A stretch of 64,000 bases of DNA from the NCBI RefSeq assembly GCF_000970675.1, contig NZ_LAJA01000020.1, forward strand, positions 1-64,000. Reading direction: 5' to 3'. A model generated the notes under the pieces. It saw nothing but the letters and a program-made list of their open reading frames with translations, did no database searches and had not been told where the DNA came from. The position numbers and the translations under genes were made by a program. Below are positions 45,810 through 54,978 of the stretch, piece after piece. This DNA is from Domibacillus tundrae. GTDB lineage: Bacteria; Bacillota; Bacilli; Bacillales; Domibacillaceae. Each line of letters starts with the position of its first letter. The first letter of the stretch is position 1.

Positions 45810-46637
45810 TTATAAATAGAACACATATCGATCAAATGGAATTGAACTTTCGTGGTGCTGGGCGACCATATGTTGAGGTTTATGAATCGAATAACCTGGC
45901 TGCGCCATCGAAAGTTTCGCCAACTTTTTAAAAGATGGTCTTGTAACTATATTTGTCCGGTAGGCTGATTGATTTGTCCCCGGGATTCTCATTTGATTCA
46001 GAGCATGAATCATTTGGTCAGCTGTCTTTATTCCTAATCCATGTCCGAAATACGTACCATCTCCTAGAACAACGGCATTTTCTCCTCTCAACTGAGGGGT
46101 TGGCGGATCGAAGTCCGGATTTTCAAAATAGACGACATCTCCAGGCAAAAAATGGCCTGTATACGCTGCTTTTATCCCGAGGTCAGGATCCGTATGCCAG
46201 CTGTATAAATAGATGTTTTGAAATAGGTGGTTAAATAAGGATTCACCTATAACGTTTAGAACCGCATAATAATAGATAATGACCTTTGCCGTTGCACATT
46301 CAAACGCATATTGTGAGCTGTTCATGTAGATATCTTGAATCGCTTCTGATGGTTTTACACCAAGACGCAGCAGGAATCCGCCGGTACGCGTCAAATCCCA
46401 GTATTGAGGATTACAACGGGAGTTTGCAAATACTTCAAACTCCATCATGCTTTGATTCATGGCTCTTGCACTTACTATGATATTTTTTCGTAACTCAAGC
46501 TCAAATGATAATTCGTCTATAGATCGATACGAGTAAACGACTGTATCTTCATTCATCCGTTGAATGATCATACTTTCAATGCTGCCAGACGGCCACCTGT
46601 CACTTTGTTGAAAGGGCATCCCTGATAGTTGAATCAT
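45810..46637 (-). CDS. tgl: Protein-glutamine gamma-glutamyltransferase (spore coat transglutaminase)
   Basis: Crosslinks spore coat proteins through Gln-Lys bonds. At 275 residues it is slightly longer than B. subtilis Tgl (245). Conserved segments are ELRKNIIVSARAMNQS, RLGVKPSEAIQDIYMNSSQYAFECATAKVIIYY with the catalytic Cys, FLPGDVVYFENPDFDP..LRGENAVVLGDGTYFGHGLGI and SAYRTN. AGAGG precedes the ATG. Monocistronic. Presence supports a spore-forming host. Confidence 0.93.
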   Translation of the reverse strand: MIQLSGMPFQQSDRWPSGSIESMIIQRMNEDTVVYSYRSIDELSFELELRKNIIVSARAMNQSMMEFEVFANSRCNPQYWDLTRTGGFLLRLGVKPSEAIQDIYMNSSQYAFECATAKVIIYYYAVLNVIGESLFNHLFQNIYLYSWHTDPDLGIKAAYTGHFLPGDVVYFENPDFDPPTPQLRGENAVVLGDGTYFGHGLGIKTADQMIHALNQMRIPGTNQSAYRTNIVTRPSFKKLAKLSMAQPGYSIHKPQHMVAQHHESSIPFDRYVFYL

Positions 46638-46742
46638 ACTATACCTCTTTCCAAGTTCGAGTATTAATTCTATTACCTAGAATATTCAAGCATCGTTTTA
46701 ATGTGCAGCTTTCACAAATAAAAAAATCCGTCCTTTTTCAAG

Positions 46743-47039
46743 TTGAACCCTGTCGTTCGGTTACTCCAAGAACTTGGATTGTTAATCCTTATACCATCAT
46801 TTGCGATCCTAGGACTAAGAGCATTGACCATAGATTCATCCTATAACCAAGCTGCTAATGATCTGCACCGCTTCCTGCTTCAGTATTCATACTGGTCCAT
46901 TATCAAAAAAGACAAGGTACTGGTGACTAAACTTCGTGAAGCGGCTAATGAACCGCTCTCCAGCTACTTCAAACAAGCCTGCAGTCTTTCCGTTTATTCT
47001 CGGCATTTAATCATTAATGAAGTAATAGATTCGCAATGA
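46743..47039 (+). CDS. Unrecognised frame, possibly a relic
   Basis: A 98-codon frame from TTG 46743 (NPVVRLLQELGLLILIPSFAI..) without a ribosome site. The second half (NDLHRFLLQYSYWSIIKKDK..SYFKQACSLSVYSRHL) looks coding-like but matches nothing I recognise. Could be the 3' part of a lost gene. Confidence 0.25.
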   Translation: MNPVVRLLQELGLLILIPSFAILGLRALTIDSSYNQAANDLHRFLLQYSYWSIIKKDKVLVTKLREAANEPLSSYFKQACSLSVYSRHLIINEVIDSQ

Positions 47040-47580
47040 GTTGCTCACCCTTGCCACTCTCACTACGTTCGATTGGCGCATCTTTTTCCCTTTTGAGGTT
47101 TTTGCCCAATTATATATATCTTTATAACGATGACCTCGAACTAAACGCACCACTAAAACATTCTTCTACTACATTTAGGACGATTTTAGGCTATTTAATA
47201 AAAAGGTTGAGAGCTACATGGTGATGTATTATGCTTCTAAAGTGATATATTACTAATATGTGGGAGTGAATATATTGAAGGATTATTTTGTTCCAAATGC
47301 TATTATTGCTTGCATAGATTATTTTTCATTCGGACTACTAAAAATGAGTGGCTAGCTTTGAAGACATTAGATTTTTATATTTAGGATTTGAACCTATTGG
47401 AAGATGTAGGTACTGTAGCTTTAGCGATAGAACAGCAGAAATGTTTCGGATTAGTCCCTAAAATCGGGTTATTTAATAATACGGCTGCTGATTTAATTGA
47501 GCGGAGATTGATGGGAGTTTAAAATCACCGGAGCTGATTAAAGATTGGCTAAAAACCACTATAAAAGGAATCCGATAACT
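47040..47580. other. Interval with a short coding-like fragment
   Basis: At 47398-47523 the plus strand reads LEDVGTVALAIEQQKCFGLV then PKIGLFNNTAADLIERRLMG to a TAA, without a start or ribosome site: a gene tail. Upstream (47225-47397) several stops interrupt all frames. Nothing else supported. Confidence 0.3.
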
Positions 47581-48102
47581 ATGAAAAAACAAACGGTTAA
47601 AGTCATTGTTTTAGGAAGCTTAATTGCCGCATTAATTGCGGCTGCATCCCTTTATTATTTCAGTGCTGCTTTTCCATCGACACCGGAGCAAGATGAAATT
47701 GCCGATGAAAACAATGAAGCTGCTGAAAAAAGAGCTGATTTTTTTAATACTGCAAAAAGCATTGAAGAAGAATTCCCTTCGAATATGGACGAATATTCAG
47801 TAAGAGAGGCCATTCATTTTATGTCCCATCAGAAAGTAAAAGCGGATGAAAAACGTGGCGCTTTGCAAATAACACCTGAAAGAATTGACCGTTTAATGGA
47901 GGTGGTATTCGCCAACCAAGATACATATAGAAATGCAGACGTATATTTGAGCATTTTGAACCGATGGAAAGCCGGAGATTTCAGAAACGCTGACCAAGAC
48001 CATAACACCGTATGGCAACTTTTAGACGGCGAGGTAGGTAAAGCTACGGGAGTATTGGCGCCATATGAAGAAGAAAAATATATTGAAAGAAACTTTGAAT
48101 GA
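47581..48102 (+). CDS. Membrane-anchored protein (DUF6241-like)
   Basis: A 173-residue protein with one N-terminal membrane segment (VKVIVLGSLIAALIAAASLYYF) and an extracytoplasmic domain. The domain reads DEYSVREAIHFMSHQKVKADEKRGALQITPERIDRLMEVV, matching the Bacillus DUF6241 family by recall. AAAGGA lies about 11 bases before ATG 47581. Function unknown. Confidence 0.7.
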   Translation: MKKQTVKVIVLGSLIAALIAAASLYYFSAAFPSTPEQDEIADENNEAAEKRADFFNTAKSIEEEFPSNMDEYSVREAIHFMSHQKVKADEKRGALQITPERIDRLMEVVFANQDTYRNADVYLSILNRWKAGDFRNADQDHNTVWQLLDGEVGKATGVLAPYEEEKYIERNFE

Positions 48103-48132
48103 ATTATTGTAGGTACCCCTTAAAACAAGGAC

Positions 48133-48170
48133 CGCCTAGGACTCGGTTTTTCACCGAGTACCTAGCTTTT
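48133..48170 (+). terminator. Terminator of the DUF6241-like gene
   Basis: CTAGG-ACTCGGT pairs with ACCGAGT-(A)CCTAG around TTTTC, then CTTTTTATCC. Confidence 0.75.
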
Positions 48171-48280
48171 TATCCTCTGCTACATTGCTCACATTGTCAT
48201 TAAGAATGCAAAAGTCGTTGCTTTTTATATACGTTTCTGGCCGCCGGTTTTGCCGGCAATCAATTATTTTCCCATAAAAA

Positions 48281-48319
48281 CGGCCCCTCCAATTGTTAAA
48301 CTAACAGTTGGAGGGACCG
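48281..48319 (-). terminator. Terminator of sstT
   Basis: CGG..CCCTCCAA.TGTTA and TAACA.TTGGAGGG..CCG pair almost perfectly; T run on the minus strand (AAAAA at 48276-48280). Confidence 0.75.
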
Positions 48320-48346
48320 TTCAATCGCAGATAAAAGGATTTCTCT

Positions 48347-49585
48347 TTATCCTGCTTTATGGATGTCTATTTTTTTCCCTTCTTTACGCCACTCTTTAAA
48401 TTCAGCTGCTGCGGTGAAAAGAACATCTGTGGACGAGTTAAGGGACGTTTCAAACGAGTCCTGCAACACACCGATGATAAAACCTACGCCAACGACCTGC
48501 ATGGCAATATCACCCGGGATTCCAAATAAGCTGCATGCTAGAGGAATCAGTAATAAAGATCCTCCAGCAACCCCTGAAGCACCGCAGGCACATATAGCTG
48601 AAACGACGCTAAGGAGGATTGCTGTAGGAAGATCCACTTGGATCCCTAGCGTATGAACCGCTGCAAGTGTCAATACAGAAATCGTAACAGCGGCACCGGC
48701 CATATTGATCGTTGCACCTAATGGAATAGAGACTGAATAACTATCCTTATCCAAACCTAAATCTTCACATAATCTCATATTAACCGGAATATTTGAAGCC
48801 GAGCTGCGTGTAAAGAACGCTGTAATTCCGCTTTCCTTTAAGCACTTAAACACAAGCGGATAAGGGTTTTGGCGGATCACTGCGAACACAATGATTGGAT
48901 TAACAACCAGCGCCACAAAAACCATACAGCCAATCAACACGGCAAGCAGCTTCCCATAGCTGAGCAGCGACTCAAGTCCATTTGTTGTAATCGATTCAAT
49001 GACTAGACCCATGATTCCCAGTGGCGCAAACTTAATCACCCATGCAACCATTTTCGATACCGCATCCGAAAAATTCGAAATGAGCGTTTTTGTTGTGTCA
49101 GCGGCATTTCTTAGCGCCAAACCAAGAACAATCGCCCAGGCTAAAATCCCGATATAGTTCGCATTCACAAGCGCATTTACCGGATTATCAACCACGTTCA
49201 GCAGTAATGTCTTCAAGACTTCTGTCACACCGCTAGGAGGCGCAACACCTTCAGCGCCCTCTGCAAGCGATAAGCTGACAGGAAAAATAAAACTGACAAT
49301 AACGGCGATTAAGCCTGCCAAAAACGTTCCTAAAAGATATAAGCCAATAATCGATTTCATATTTGTCTGGTGGCCGCTTTTGTGCTGAGCAATGGCCGAC
49401 ATAACCAGGACGAGTACCAAAACAGGCGCAACGGCTTTTAAAGCACCCACAAATAAAGAGCCTAAAATGGCAACTGGTTTTGCTGCTTCCGGAATCGTGA
49501 CAGCCAGGATAATACCAATAATCAAACCTATAATGATTTGTTTGACCAGGCTTACCTGATTCCACTTCTGCAGTATACTTTTCAT
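48347..49585 (-). CDS. sstT: Sodium:serine/threonine symporter SstT
   Basis: Dicarboxylate/amino acid:cation symporter of the SstT subgroup, 412 residues, eight transmembrane segments plus re-entrant loops. Diagnostic are [13 protein letters not shown] (the serine-rich HP1 loop), [17 protein letters not shown] (NMxG-type TM7 motif) and [22 protein letters not shown] (HP2). ATG 49585. Monocistronic with a 460-base leader region upstream. Confidence 0.93.
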   Translation of the reverse strand: MKSILQKWNQVSLVKQIIIGLIIGIILAVTIPEAAKPVAILGSLFVGALKAVAPVLVLVLVMSAIAQHKSGHQTNMKSIIGLYLLGTFLAGLIAVIVSFIFPVSLSLAEGAEGVAPPSGVTEVLKTLLLNVVDNPVNALVNANYIGILAWAIVLGLALRNAADTTKTLISNFSDAVSKMVAWVIKFAPLGIMGLVIESITTNGLESLLSYGKLLAVLIGCMVFVALVVNPIIVFAVIRQNPYPLVFKCLKESGITAFFTRSSASNIPVNMRLCEDLGLDKDSYSVSIPLGATINMAGAAVTISVLTLAAVHTLGIQVDLPTAILLSVVSAICACGASGVAGGSLLLIPLACSLFGIPGDIAMQVVGVGFIIGVLQDSFETSLNSSTDVLFTAAAEFKEWRKEGKKIDIHKAG

Positions 49586-50048
49586 ACATGTTCCCCCATT
49601 AGTTTAAGATAAAATTGTAACATTGCTCCTGTTGAGCTATTCCTTTCCTATACCCTGATGATAGAAAGAAATCTATTACAAATAGATACGATTGAATCAT
49701 AGCCGACTTTTATTAAATATGTACCAACCTCAACCTCTCCCCAACTTATTCCACCTGAAAAAGACAACTGTCTTTCTAATAAATAGTATTATAATATTTT
49801 TTCTGTATATTACAATACTATTTATATTATTAAAAAATGTTGTAATAATTAGAACATTCTTATAAAAACAATATATGTATCGAAAATTCCTTCCGGGTCG
49901 GTTACTTTTTTAAAAGAATGTATAACTCCCTGGAATATAAAGGCTTTATGAATAGATGTCCACCTCGGTGACACATGCTTTCATCACTATAAGAAAAAGC
50001 CTCCATCTCATTGTTCAAAAAAACTGCCCATTTTCTCAATAAACTCTT
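49586..50048. other. AT-rich non-coding region upstream of sstT
   Basis: No frames with ribosome sites. Very AT-rich between 49780 and 49880. AAGACAACTGTCTTTC forms a small hairpin near 49759-49775. No riboswitch recognised. Confidence 0.4.
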
Positions 50049-50669
50049 TTACATCGCTTTTATTACACCTTTTATGATTTCTTCTTTCTGCTTTTTATAC
50101 TCTTCCTTTTCTGTATTTACATCTTCTAGTCCGCTCATCTTTAAAATATGTTCTACGTCTTTGTAGTCTAATTTTGGCGTTTCTTCATCTTCAATTTCTT
50201 CGATCACACGGTTAATTTCTTCATATACATTGGAGAGTGTTGACGTGTTTAGTTGATCACCTATTACGTCTTTTACAATTTCCTCAAAAGCGGTTTTATC
50301 CCCTTTTGCAGTCATCTTCTCTTCACCATTTAATACTTCCTCTACGAACTGATGATCAGGCTCGTGTGCTTTGCCTGCTGAATATAGAATGTGGCTGACA
50401 TCCGCAGCGTTATCGGTGAAGCAGGGAAAAAGAAACCCTGCTACTGGAGCATCGAGATTGATGACAGGATCTATCACAACATTGTACCTGAATTCCTTCC
50501 CGATATAGTCAAAAAGCAATTCTTTTTTTGATTCTTGCGTTTTATTTATACTGCATAAAATAAACAAATGGGAGTAAACGGCATCTCGTTCACTCTCCTC
50601 AGCCTCTTCGCTTGGGCGTTTCATTGGCTTCACATATTCTCCTCGAATGAATGTCACGACAATATCCAT
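50049..50669 (-). pseudogene. DUF4317-like protein, N-terminally truncated
   Basis: 206 residues matching the C-terminal half of DUF4317 proteins: NLDAPVAGFLFPCFTDNAADVSHILYSAGKAHEPD (family FLFPAFxDRxxDxHxxLYY type), FEEIVKDVIGDQL and a charged C-terminus. Full-length members are about 400 residues. The frame stays open upstream of the ATG to a stop (INHGLIVEKVLKDRQYE), with no ribosome site. Probably a 3' remnant. Confidence 0.6.
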
Positions 50670-50772
50670 TTCATATTGCCGGTCTTTAAGTACTTTTTCA
50701 ACAATTAACCCATGGTTTATATGCTATGATTGAATGAAACAGGTATGAAAAGATACTAGGAGGACACTCACC

Positions 50773-51363
50773 ATGTTAAAAAAACAAATGGAACTATACA
50801 TATCAAAAGCTTTAAGTGGGAATAAGGTTGAATTGTTTAAAGAGGAAAAGGAATATGCAGAAAGGCATCACTTGACAAATGATTTTACTATAGTAGAAAA
50901 AGAAAATAGTACCCGTTTTACTGATGCTTATATCGAGCGCAGTAATAAAGAAAACGAAGAGTTGATTTCGGAAGAATCCGCTGCATTTTTATCACAACCC
51001 CTTGAATACCTAAAAATCAATAAAAGCGAATTCCTTTACTTCGAATCTTCATGGTTTGAATTAATCGGAGTTGAGACACTTTCATTGGAAGTAGATGATG
51101 TGTTCGGAACATACAATGCCTTGCTTGGCTTGAAATTTCAGAAGAAAATGGGGAATGTGTTAAAGGCTTACTTAAATAATGAACTCCAAGGAGAGATTGG
51201 AACATACAGTTTAATGTTCAACCAAGATGATGGACTATGGGATGTCAATTTTTCCTTGAATAGTGTAGAAGGATTTAAGGAAGAGATGTCTTTAGGCGAT
51301 GCTTTAAGCCTCATCTATCATTTTCTGTTTATTCTTGTTGAAACAATCGAAGAAGATAATTAA
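50773..51363 (+). CDS. Uncharacterised Bacillaceae cytoplasmic protein
   Basis: A 196-residue acidic protein, MLKKQMELYISKALSGNKVELFKEEKEYAERHHL, with FTDAYIERSNKENEELI, VDDVFGTYNALLGLKFQKKM and DGLWDVNFSLNSVEGFKEEMSLGDALSLIYHFLF. I recall homologues in Bacillus that databases label branched-chain aminotransferase, but no PLP enzyme motif is visible here and I do not support that name. TAGGAGGAC precedes the ATG. Strong terminator after it. Confidence 0.7.
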   Translation: MLKKQMELYISKALSGNKVELFKEEKEYAERHHLTNDFTIVEKENSTRFTDAYIERSNKENEELISEESAAFLSQPLEYLKINKSEFLYFESSWFELIGVETLSLEVDDVFGTYNALLGLKFQKKMGNVLKAYLNNELQGEIGTYSLMFNQDDGLWDVNFSLNSVEGFKEEMSLGDALSLIYHFLFILVETIEEDN

Positions 51364-51372
51364 GTAATTATA

Positions 51373-51405
51373 AACAGCCCCCACCAACTAAAGATGGGGG
51401 CTGTT
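51373..51405 (+). terminator. Terminator
   Basis: Perfect 11-bp stem AACAGCCCCCA/TGGGGGCTGTT with an 11-base loop, 10 bases after the stop, T run following. Confidence 0.85.
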
Positions 51406-51413
51406 TTGTGTTC

Positions 51414-51448
51414 CTTATTCAACAAAAGCCACCCGTTTATTGAATAAG
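51414..51448. repeat. TTATTCAA/TTGAATAA inverted repeat, end-type of the cassette repeat
   Basis: CTTATTCAA (51414-51422) and TTGAATAAG (51440-51448) are perfect 9-bp arms around a C-rich centre (AAAAGCCACCCGTTTA). Similar in style to 57881-57912 and to the ends of the array repeats. The following 260 bases (to 51712) hold no gene, only a 36-codon fragment near 51491-51600 (VFRVLELPSAVKLSLYRVIL) resembling an ABC permease tail. Confidence 0.45.
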
Positions 51449-51712
51449 AACATCAAAAATGAAATATTATTTGCTGTCTTTTTTATGAAGGTGCGCAGCG
51501 CAAAGGAAGTATTTCGCGTACTTGAACTCCCCTCCGCTGTTAAATTAAGCTTATACAGGGTGATTCTTCCTGATCTGTTTCTGCCGCATTTATAATTCCG
51601 CCGTCAAAGATACCAGTTAATTCTTGATCAATCATATAATTCTTAAAAGTAAACAACACACAACGGTTGTGTTTCATTTGCCATTTGTTTGTTCTACATC
51701 TTGAGGATAACT

Positions 51713-52432
51713 TTATTCCATTAGTTCGCTTTCGTAAGCTTCTTTAGGTAACACGAATTGTGCAGACTCGATTTCAGTAAAATCTATTTTATAACTCATC
51801 TGTTCTGGATAACGATCTAATATACTGATAGAATCCGGCCTAATTGGCCGAGCCTCAAACGTCACTGATTGAATAACTCCATTTTTTTCTATAACTATTA
51901 ATGTTGTTTTATGTTGCTTGCTAAGAAGCGTTCCACGAAAATCAAACTCTTCAAAAGAGTCAAAGATTGCCCGAAAAGTTGTTTTATCGCCATCCTTGAT
52001 TCGCTCTACTTTATCAGCCTCATTCAAAATTTCTCGAATCCATTCAAATGGGTGATACAGAGGGGTGAGCTCTTCGACAAAACGAGAGTTGATATCATTT
52101 TGTAACCATTTACCACCGGAATCAATAAAAATTTTCTCATCCTCAAAAAAAACTTGAAATTGAAACGTTGAATCGTCCGAAACAACAGACGTGAGGTTAA
52201 ATTGACTGTTTCCTTCAGACCAATCTCCAACCTCTGTTGTTGCTTTCACGCCATCGAATGTATATATACCATTGATTTCATAATCTTTTGTTTCCCACTC
52301 TAATGTTCGATCGCGCCAAACATTCCATTCATAATCCATTTTTGAAGGTATTAGCCAAAAAGAAAGGGACATGCCCATAATCAAAGCTAGTATCAGAATA
52401 AAAATTTGTTTTACTGGTCTATAAGTAACCAT
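51713..52432 (-). CDS. Membrane-anchored extracytoplasmic protein in the molybdopterin oxidoreductase operon
   Basis: A 239-residue protein with one N-terminal membrane segment (IFILILALIMGMSLSFWLIP) and a soluble beta-rich domain (NGIYTFDGVKATTEVGDW.., FRAIFDSFEEFDFRGTLLS..). This style recalls anti-sigma or lipoprotein-like folds. Its start overlaps the end of the preceding oxidoreductase gene by 14 bases, so the two are translationally coupled and probably function together outside the membrane. No family recognised. Confidence 0.7.
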   Translation of the reverse strand: MVTYRPVKQIFILILALIMGMSLSFWLIPSKMDYEWNVWRDRTLEWETKDYEINGIYTFDGVKATTEVGDWSEGNSQFNLTSVVSDDSTFQFQVFFEDEKIFIDSGGKWLQNDINSRFVEELTPLYHPFEWIREILNEADKVERIKDGDKTTFRAIFDSFEEFDFRGTLLSKQHKTTLIVIEKNGVIQSVTFEARPIRPDSISILDRYPEQMSYKIDFTEIESAQFVLPKEAYESELME

Positions 52433-53519
52433 TTAAATCGTACCCTCCACTTTGTTGCCAGTAGCCCTTTTTTCGTTCTCCACTAAATTCAAGGCGATCA
52501 ACCCATTTAACTGATTTATACCCATACATATCTGGATGATAGAGACGACATGGATAGCCTTGGGCTGGTTTCAGAAACTCACCATCCATTTCGTACACAA
52601 GCAGAGCCTCTTCATCTATTAACTGGGTAGTTAAAAATGAATCAAAATATACCTCATCGCCTGAGTAAGCGGTTACAAATTTACCTTTAGCTTCGAGACC
52701 ATAGGCATCAAATAAATCTTTTAGGAGAACACCTTTCATTTCGACGTTCCTCACACTCCAACCCGTAACACAATGAAAGTTATCAATTATAGTAGTGGAT
52801 GGAAGATGCAATAAATCAGTGTAACCAATACTCTCCTTTTTATTAATCAAACCATCGATCGTTAAGGACCATTCGCGATCTTCATAACGAGGAAAATCGT
52901 TTGTCACATTATAAATTCGAAAGTATCCTCTTCGTTTATTTTCTGCTTCAGTAACATTTAAAATTGGTGTCAGCCACTTGAACCAGCTCCCAATGAGAAG
53001 GAACAGAAATGCTAAACTAAAAAGCTTTAAAAAATCACGACGTTCGAGCATATTTTCTTCAATGATTGGCGGCAATGCAGCTCGTCTTTTCCACCATGCC
53101 GGCCAGGGAAGGGATACGTTAAAAAGGTGGCCAATTGTATGTGTTAAAACCCAAGGCAAAAATAAAAATGTTGTCCAATCGTGAATGACGACTGCGACAT
53201 TTCGAACCTCTGCCAGCAAATAAGCTTGAAAATACATAAGTAATCCCGAGGCCATCCACATCAAAAAGAACAGAAGATTAAGAATGAAATTGAATTTTTT
53301 AACTGGAGGCTTTTTTAGTAAATACCGACCTATCCTATATAGACTGTAAAGGACCAGTCCGCAATAAAAACAAGCGGTGAGCAAATGAAATTGAACAAGT
53401 GGAAAACCAATTTGATTAAACCAAGTCCTCGTTGCAACAATATAAAGACAAAGTCCTGACAAGAGCATGAAAATAAAAAAAACGCCATGAATCAAATGGA
53501 TTATCCGTAGCCACTGCAT
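52419..53519 (-). CDS. Fused cytochrome b-type membrane domain and sulfite oxidase-like molybdopterin domain
   Basis: 366 residues. Residues 1-150 hold four membrane segments with paired His (IIHLIHGVFF, VQFHLLTACFY, VVIHDWTTF, LTHTIGHLF), as in haem b556/b561 electron-transfer subunits. A short linker then contains ERRDFLKLFSLAFLFLLIGSW, a Tat-like RR motif plus a membrane segment. Residues 200-366 are a SUOX/MsrP-type Moco domain: WSLTIDGLI, FHCVTGWSVRNVEMKGVLL with the Mo-ligating Cys, and GYPCRLYHPDMYGYKSVKWVDRLEF. This joins in one chain what MsrP and MsrQ do as two proteins. Substrate unknown. Confidence 0.85.
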   Translation of the reverse strand: MQWLRIIHLIHGVFFIFMLLSGLCLYIVATRTWFNQIGFPLVQFHLLTACFYCGLVLYSLYRIGRYLLKKPPVKKFNFILNLLFFLMWMASGLLMYFQAYLLAEVRNVAVVIHDWTTFLFLPWVLTHTIGHLFNVSLPWPAWWKRRAALPPIIEENMLERRDFLKLFSLAFLFLLIGSWFKWLTPILNVTEAENKRRGYFRIYNVTNDFPRYEDREWSLTIDGLINKKESIGYTDLLHLPSTTIIDNFHCVTGWSVRNVEMKGVLLKDLFDAYGLEAKGKFVTAYSGDEVYFDSFLTTQLIDEEALLVYEMDGEFLKPAQGYPCRLYHPDMYGYKSVKWVDRLEFSGERKKGYWQQSGGYDLNGYL

Positions 53520-53821
53520 GACTTAAGCCACCTTCCCTTAGCATTTATAATGAACATCTTCAGCCAAAAAAGCAGCTGCTTGTGTAAGTACTTTCTCTAA
53601 AACGTTTCAAACATTGTACTATTTATCTCTTTCTGCGTCCATTTCGTATCAGCTTAAAGCTACAAAACGAACCTTCCCTTAATGAAGGAGAAGGCTTGTT
53701 TTTTATTTGATCATGATTCACCTTCTTCACTTCAACAGATTCGGCTAGTAAGCGCTTCAAACACCACTACATATAAACAGGAATATGCAGGTGCGCGAAG
53801 ATATATCGATTAAATTAAACA

Positions 53822-53848
53822 ACCACTCAATTTTTTGAGTGGCTTTTC
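53822..53848. terminator. Intrinsic terminator
   Basis: CCACTCAA/TTGAGTGG, 8-bp stem, followed by CTTTTC on the plus strand. No plus-strand gene remains directly upstream. The flanking interval 53520-53890 has no supported gene. Confidence 0.55.
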
Positions 53849-53890
53849 ATTAACATTGTTTTTATTCCTTATTATCAATTATCCTCACAA

Positions 53891-54175
53891 AAGTCTTCTA
53901 TAGATAAACCTATTAATCCAAGAAACCTGTTACGAGCTTTTAGAAAGTTGACTGAAGAAGCAAACTTACCTCGTATTCATTTTCATGATCTAAGACATAC
54001 ACATGCTGCCTTAATGATCTTTCAAAATGAACCAATGAAAGTTACTCGCTGACAGACTTGGACACAGCAAAATCACGACTACAATGGATACGTATGGCCA
54101 TTTATTGCCCAACATGCAACAGGATGCATCTGACCGATTGGATCAAACAATTTTTGTTTCTCCACCATCATATTA
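53891..54175 (+). pseudogene. Tyrosine integrase 3' fragment, left copy
   Basis: C-terminal catalytic part of a phage-type tyrosine recombinase. KPINPRNLLRAFRKLTEEANLPRIHFHDLRHTHAALMIF contains HxxR. An extra base near 54048 (ATGAAAGTTAC against ATGAAGTTGAT in the right copy) shifts the frame before LGHSKITTTMDTYGHL, which holds the last His and catalytic Tyr. The N-terminal DNA-binding half is absent. Followed by the same 355-base tail as the right copy. Confidence 0.85.
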
Positions 54176-54530
54176 ATTGTTGCCAAACGGATGCCACGGT
54201 TAAAAAACTACAAAAAAAGACCACCTCCGAAGAAGTGGCCTTTTGTAGAGAAACCGTGTTCCTGACGCTCTCTCAGGGGTTTTAACACCCAATGATTCCT
54301 ACTGGGTTCGAACCAGCGACCTCTACCCTGTCAAAGCGAAAGACGCGGTTTTCTTAATTTTAAATGTGATAGGTAAGACCTAACTTATCTGAAAAACATT
54401 GATACAGCAGGGTTTACTGAAATATCAAATAATGCAGGTTTTACCTGATAAATCGACTGGCACCATTTCGGCACCAAAAATAGAACTATAATAAACCCCT
54501 CTACACATTGGTATGACAAGCTTCTTCTAT
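53900..54530. repeat. Left direct repeat of the 8.88-kb island unit
   Basis: This block matches 62780-63410 at a constant offset of 8,880 bp from 54050 to the end, without gaps and with scattered substitutions. It holds the integrase 3' end, a hairpin (CTACAAAAAAAGACCACCTC.. with GAAGTGGCCTTTTGTAG), and the tRNA-Val(GAC) 3' end. Confidence 0.9.
54293..54335 (-). other. att-like core: 3' end of tRNA-Val(GAC), left
   Basis: On the minus strand the sequence runs from an anticodon loop TTGACAG through GGTAG, AGGTC, a T arm (GCTGG-TTCGAAC-CCAGT) and the acceptor half AGGAATCA. The 5' half of the tRNA is missing. This is the footprint of an integrase that targets a tRNA 3' end. Confidence 0.75.
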
Positions 54531-54560
54531 AATTTAATTATCAATGAGAGGAAGATTCAA

Positions 54561-54872
54561 ATGGCTCTTTATACAAAAAACCAATTATTTAATTTCTTCT
54601 ACCGTCTTATTCAAGAAGAGAAATTTCATATCCAGTCCAGGGCTGATAATGCTTGTGATGCAATAGACCATGTTATCCAGGAATTAGAGACAATGAAAGT
54701 AGATCTGCAAAAAACACACAGCAGCCACATTATCTCCCCCAACCTTGGAAAAGTTTATAATAAGCTACGGCTGGTTGATCACTTTTCACATGACATTAAT
54801 AATATGAAAGGTAACGTCCGCCAGTATAAAGATGAAATAACGCGCTTTAGCGGTAAATGGATTGACGAATAA
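54561..54872 (+). CDS. Hypothetical helical protein
   Basis: A 103-residue, helix-rich soluble protein (MALYTKNQLFNFFYRLIQEEKF, DNACDAIDHVIQELETMKVDLQK). GAGGAAG precedes ATG 54561. First gene inside the island and the only plus-strand one at its left edge. No family recognised. Confidence 0.6.
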   Translation: MALYTKNQLFNFFYRLIQEEKFHIQSRADNACDAIDHVIQELETMKVDLQKTHSSHIISPNLGKVYNKLRLVDHFSHDINNMKGNVRQYKDEITRFSGKWIDE

Positions 54873-54890
54873 AATCAAACGATAATAAAA

Positions 54891-54933
54891 AACAATGCTA
54901 ACCCGAAGACTATACAATAGGGAAAGCATTGTT
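54891..54933. terminator. Terminator between converging island genes
   Basis: AACAATGCT/AGCATTGTT 9-bp stem with inner ACCC/GGG region, T run on the plus strand. Confidence 0.65.
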
Positions 54934-54978
54934 TTTTATTATAAGATTATCTATTATACTTTATCAACTTGTTTTCAT

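Noticed and set aside
49586-50048. Riboswitch or T-box upstream of sstT
   Set aside because: No conserved blocks could be seen; only a small hairpin in AT-rich sequence.
50773-51363. Branched-chain amino acid aminotransferase
   Set aside because: Such a label is remembered for similar proteins, but length and motifs do not fit a PLP fold-type IV enzyme.
54293-54335. A functional tRNA gene
   Set aside because: Only the 3' half from the anticodon loop onward is present; the D arm and 5' acceptor are missing. Same at 63173.
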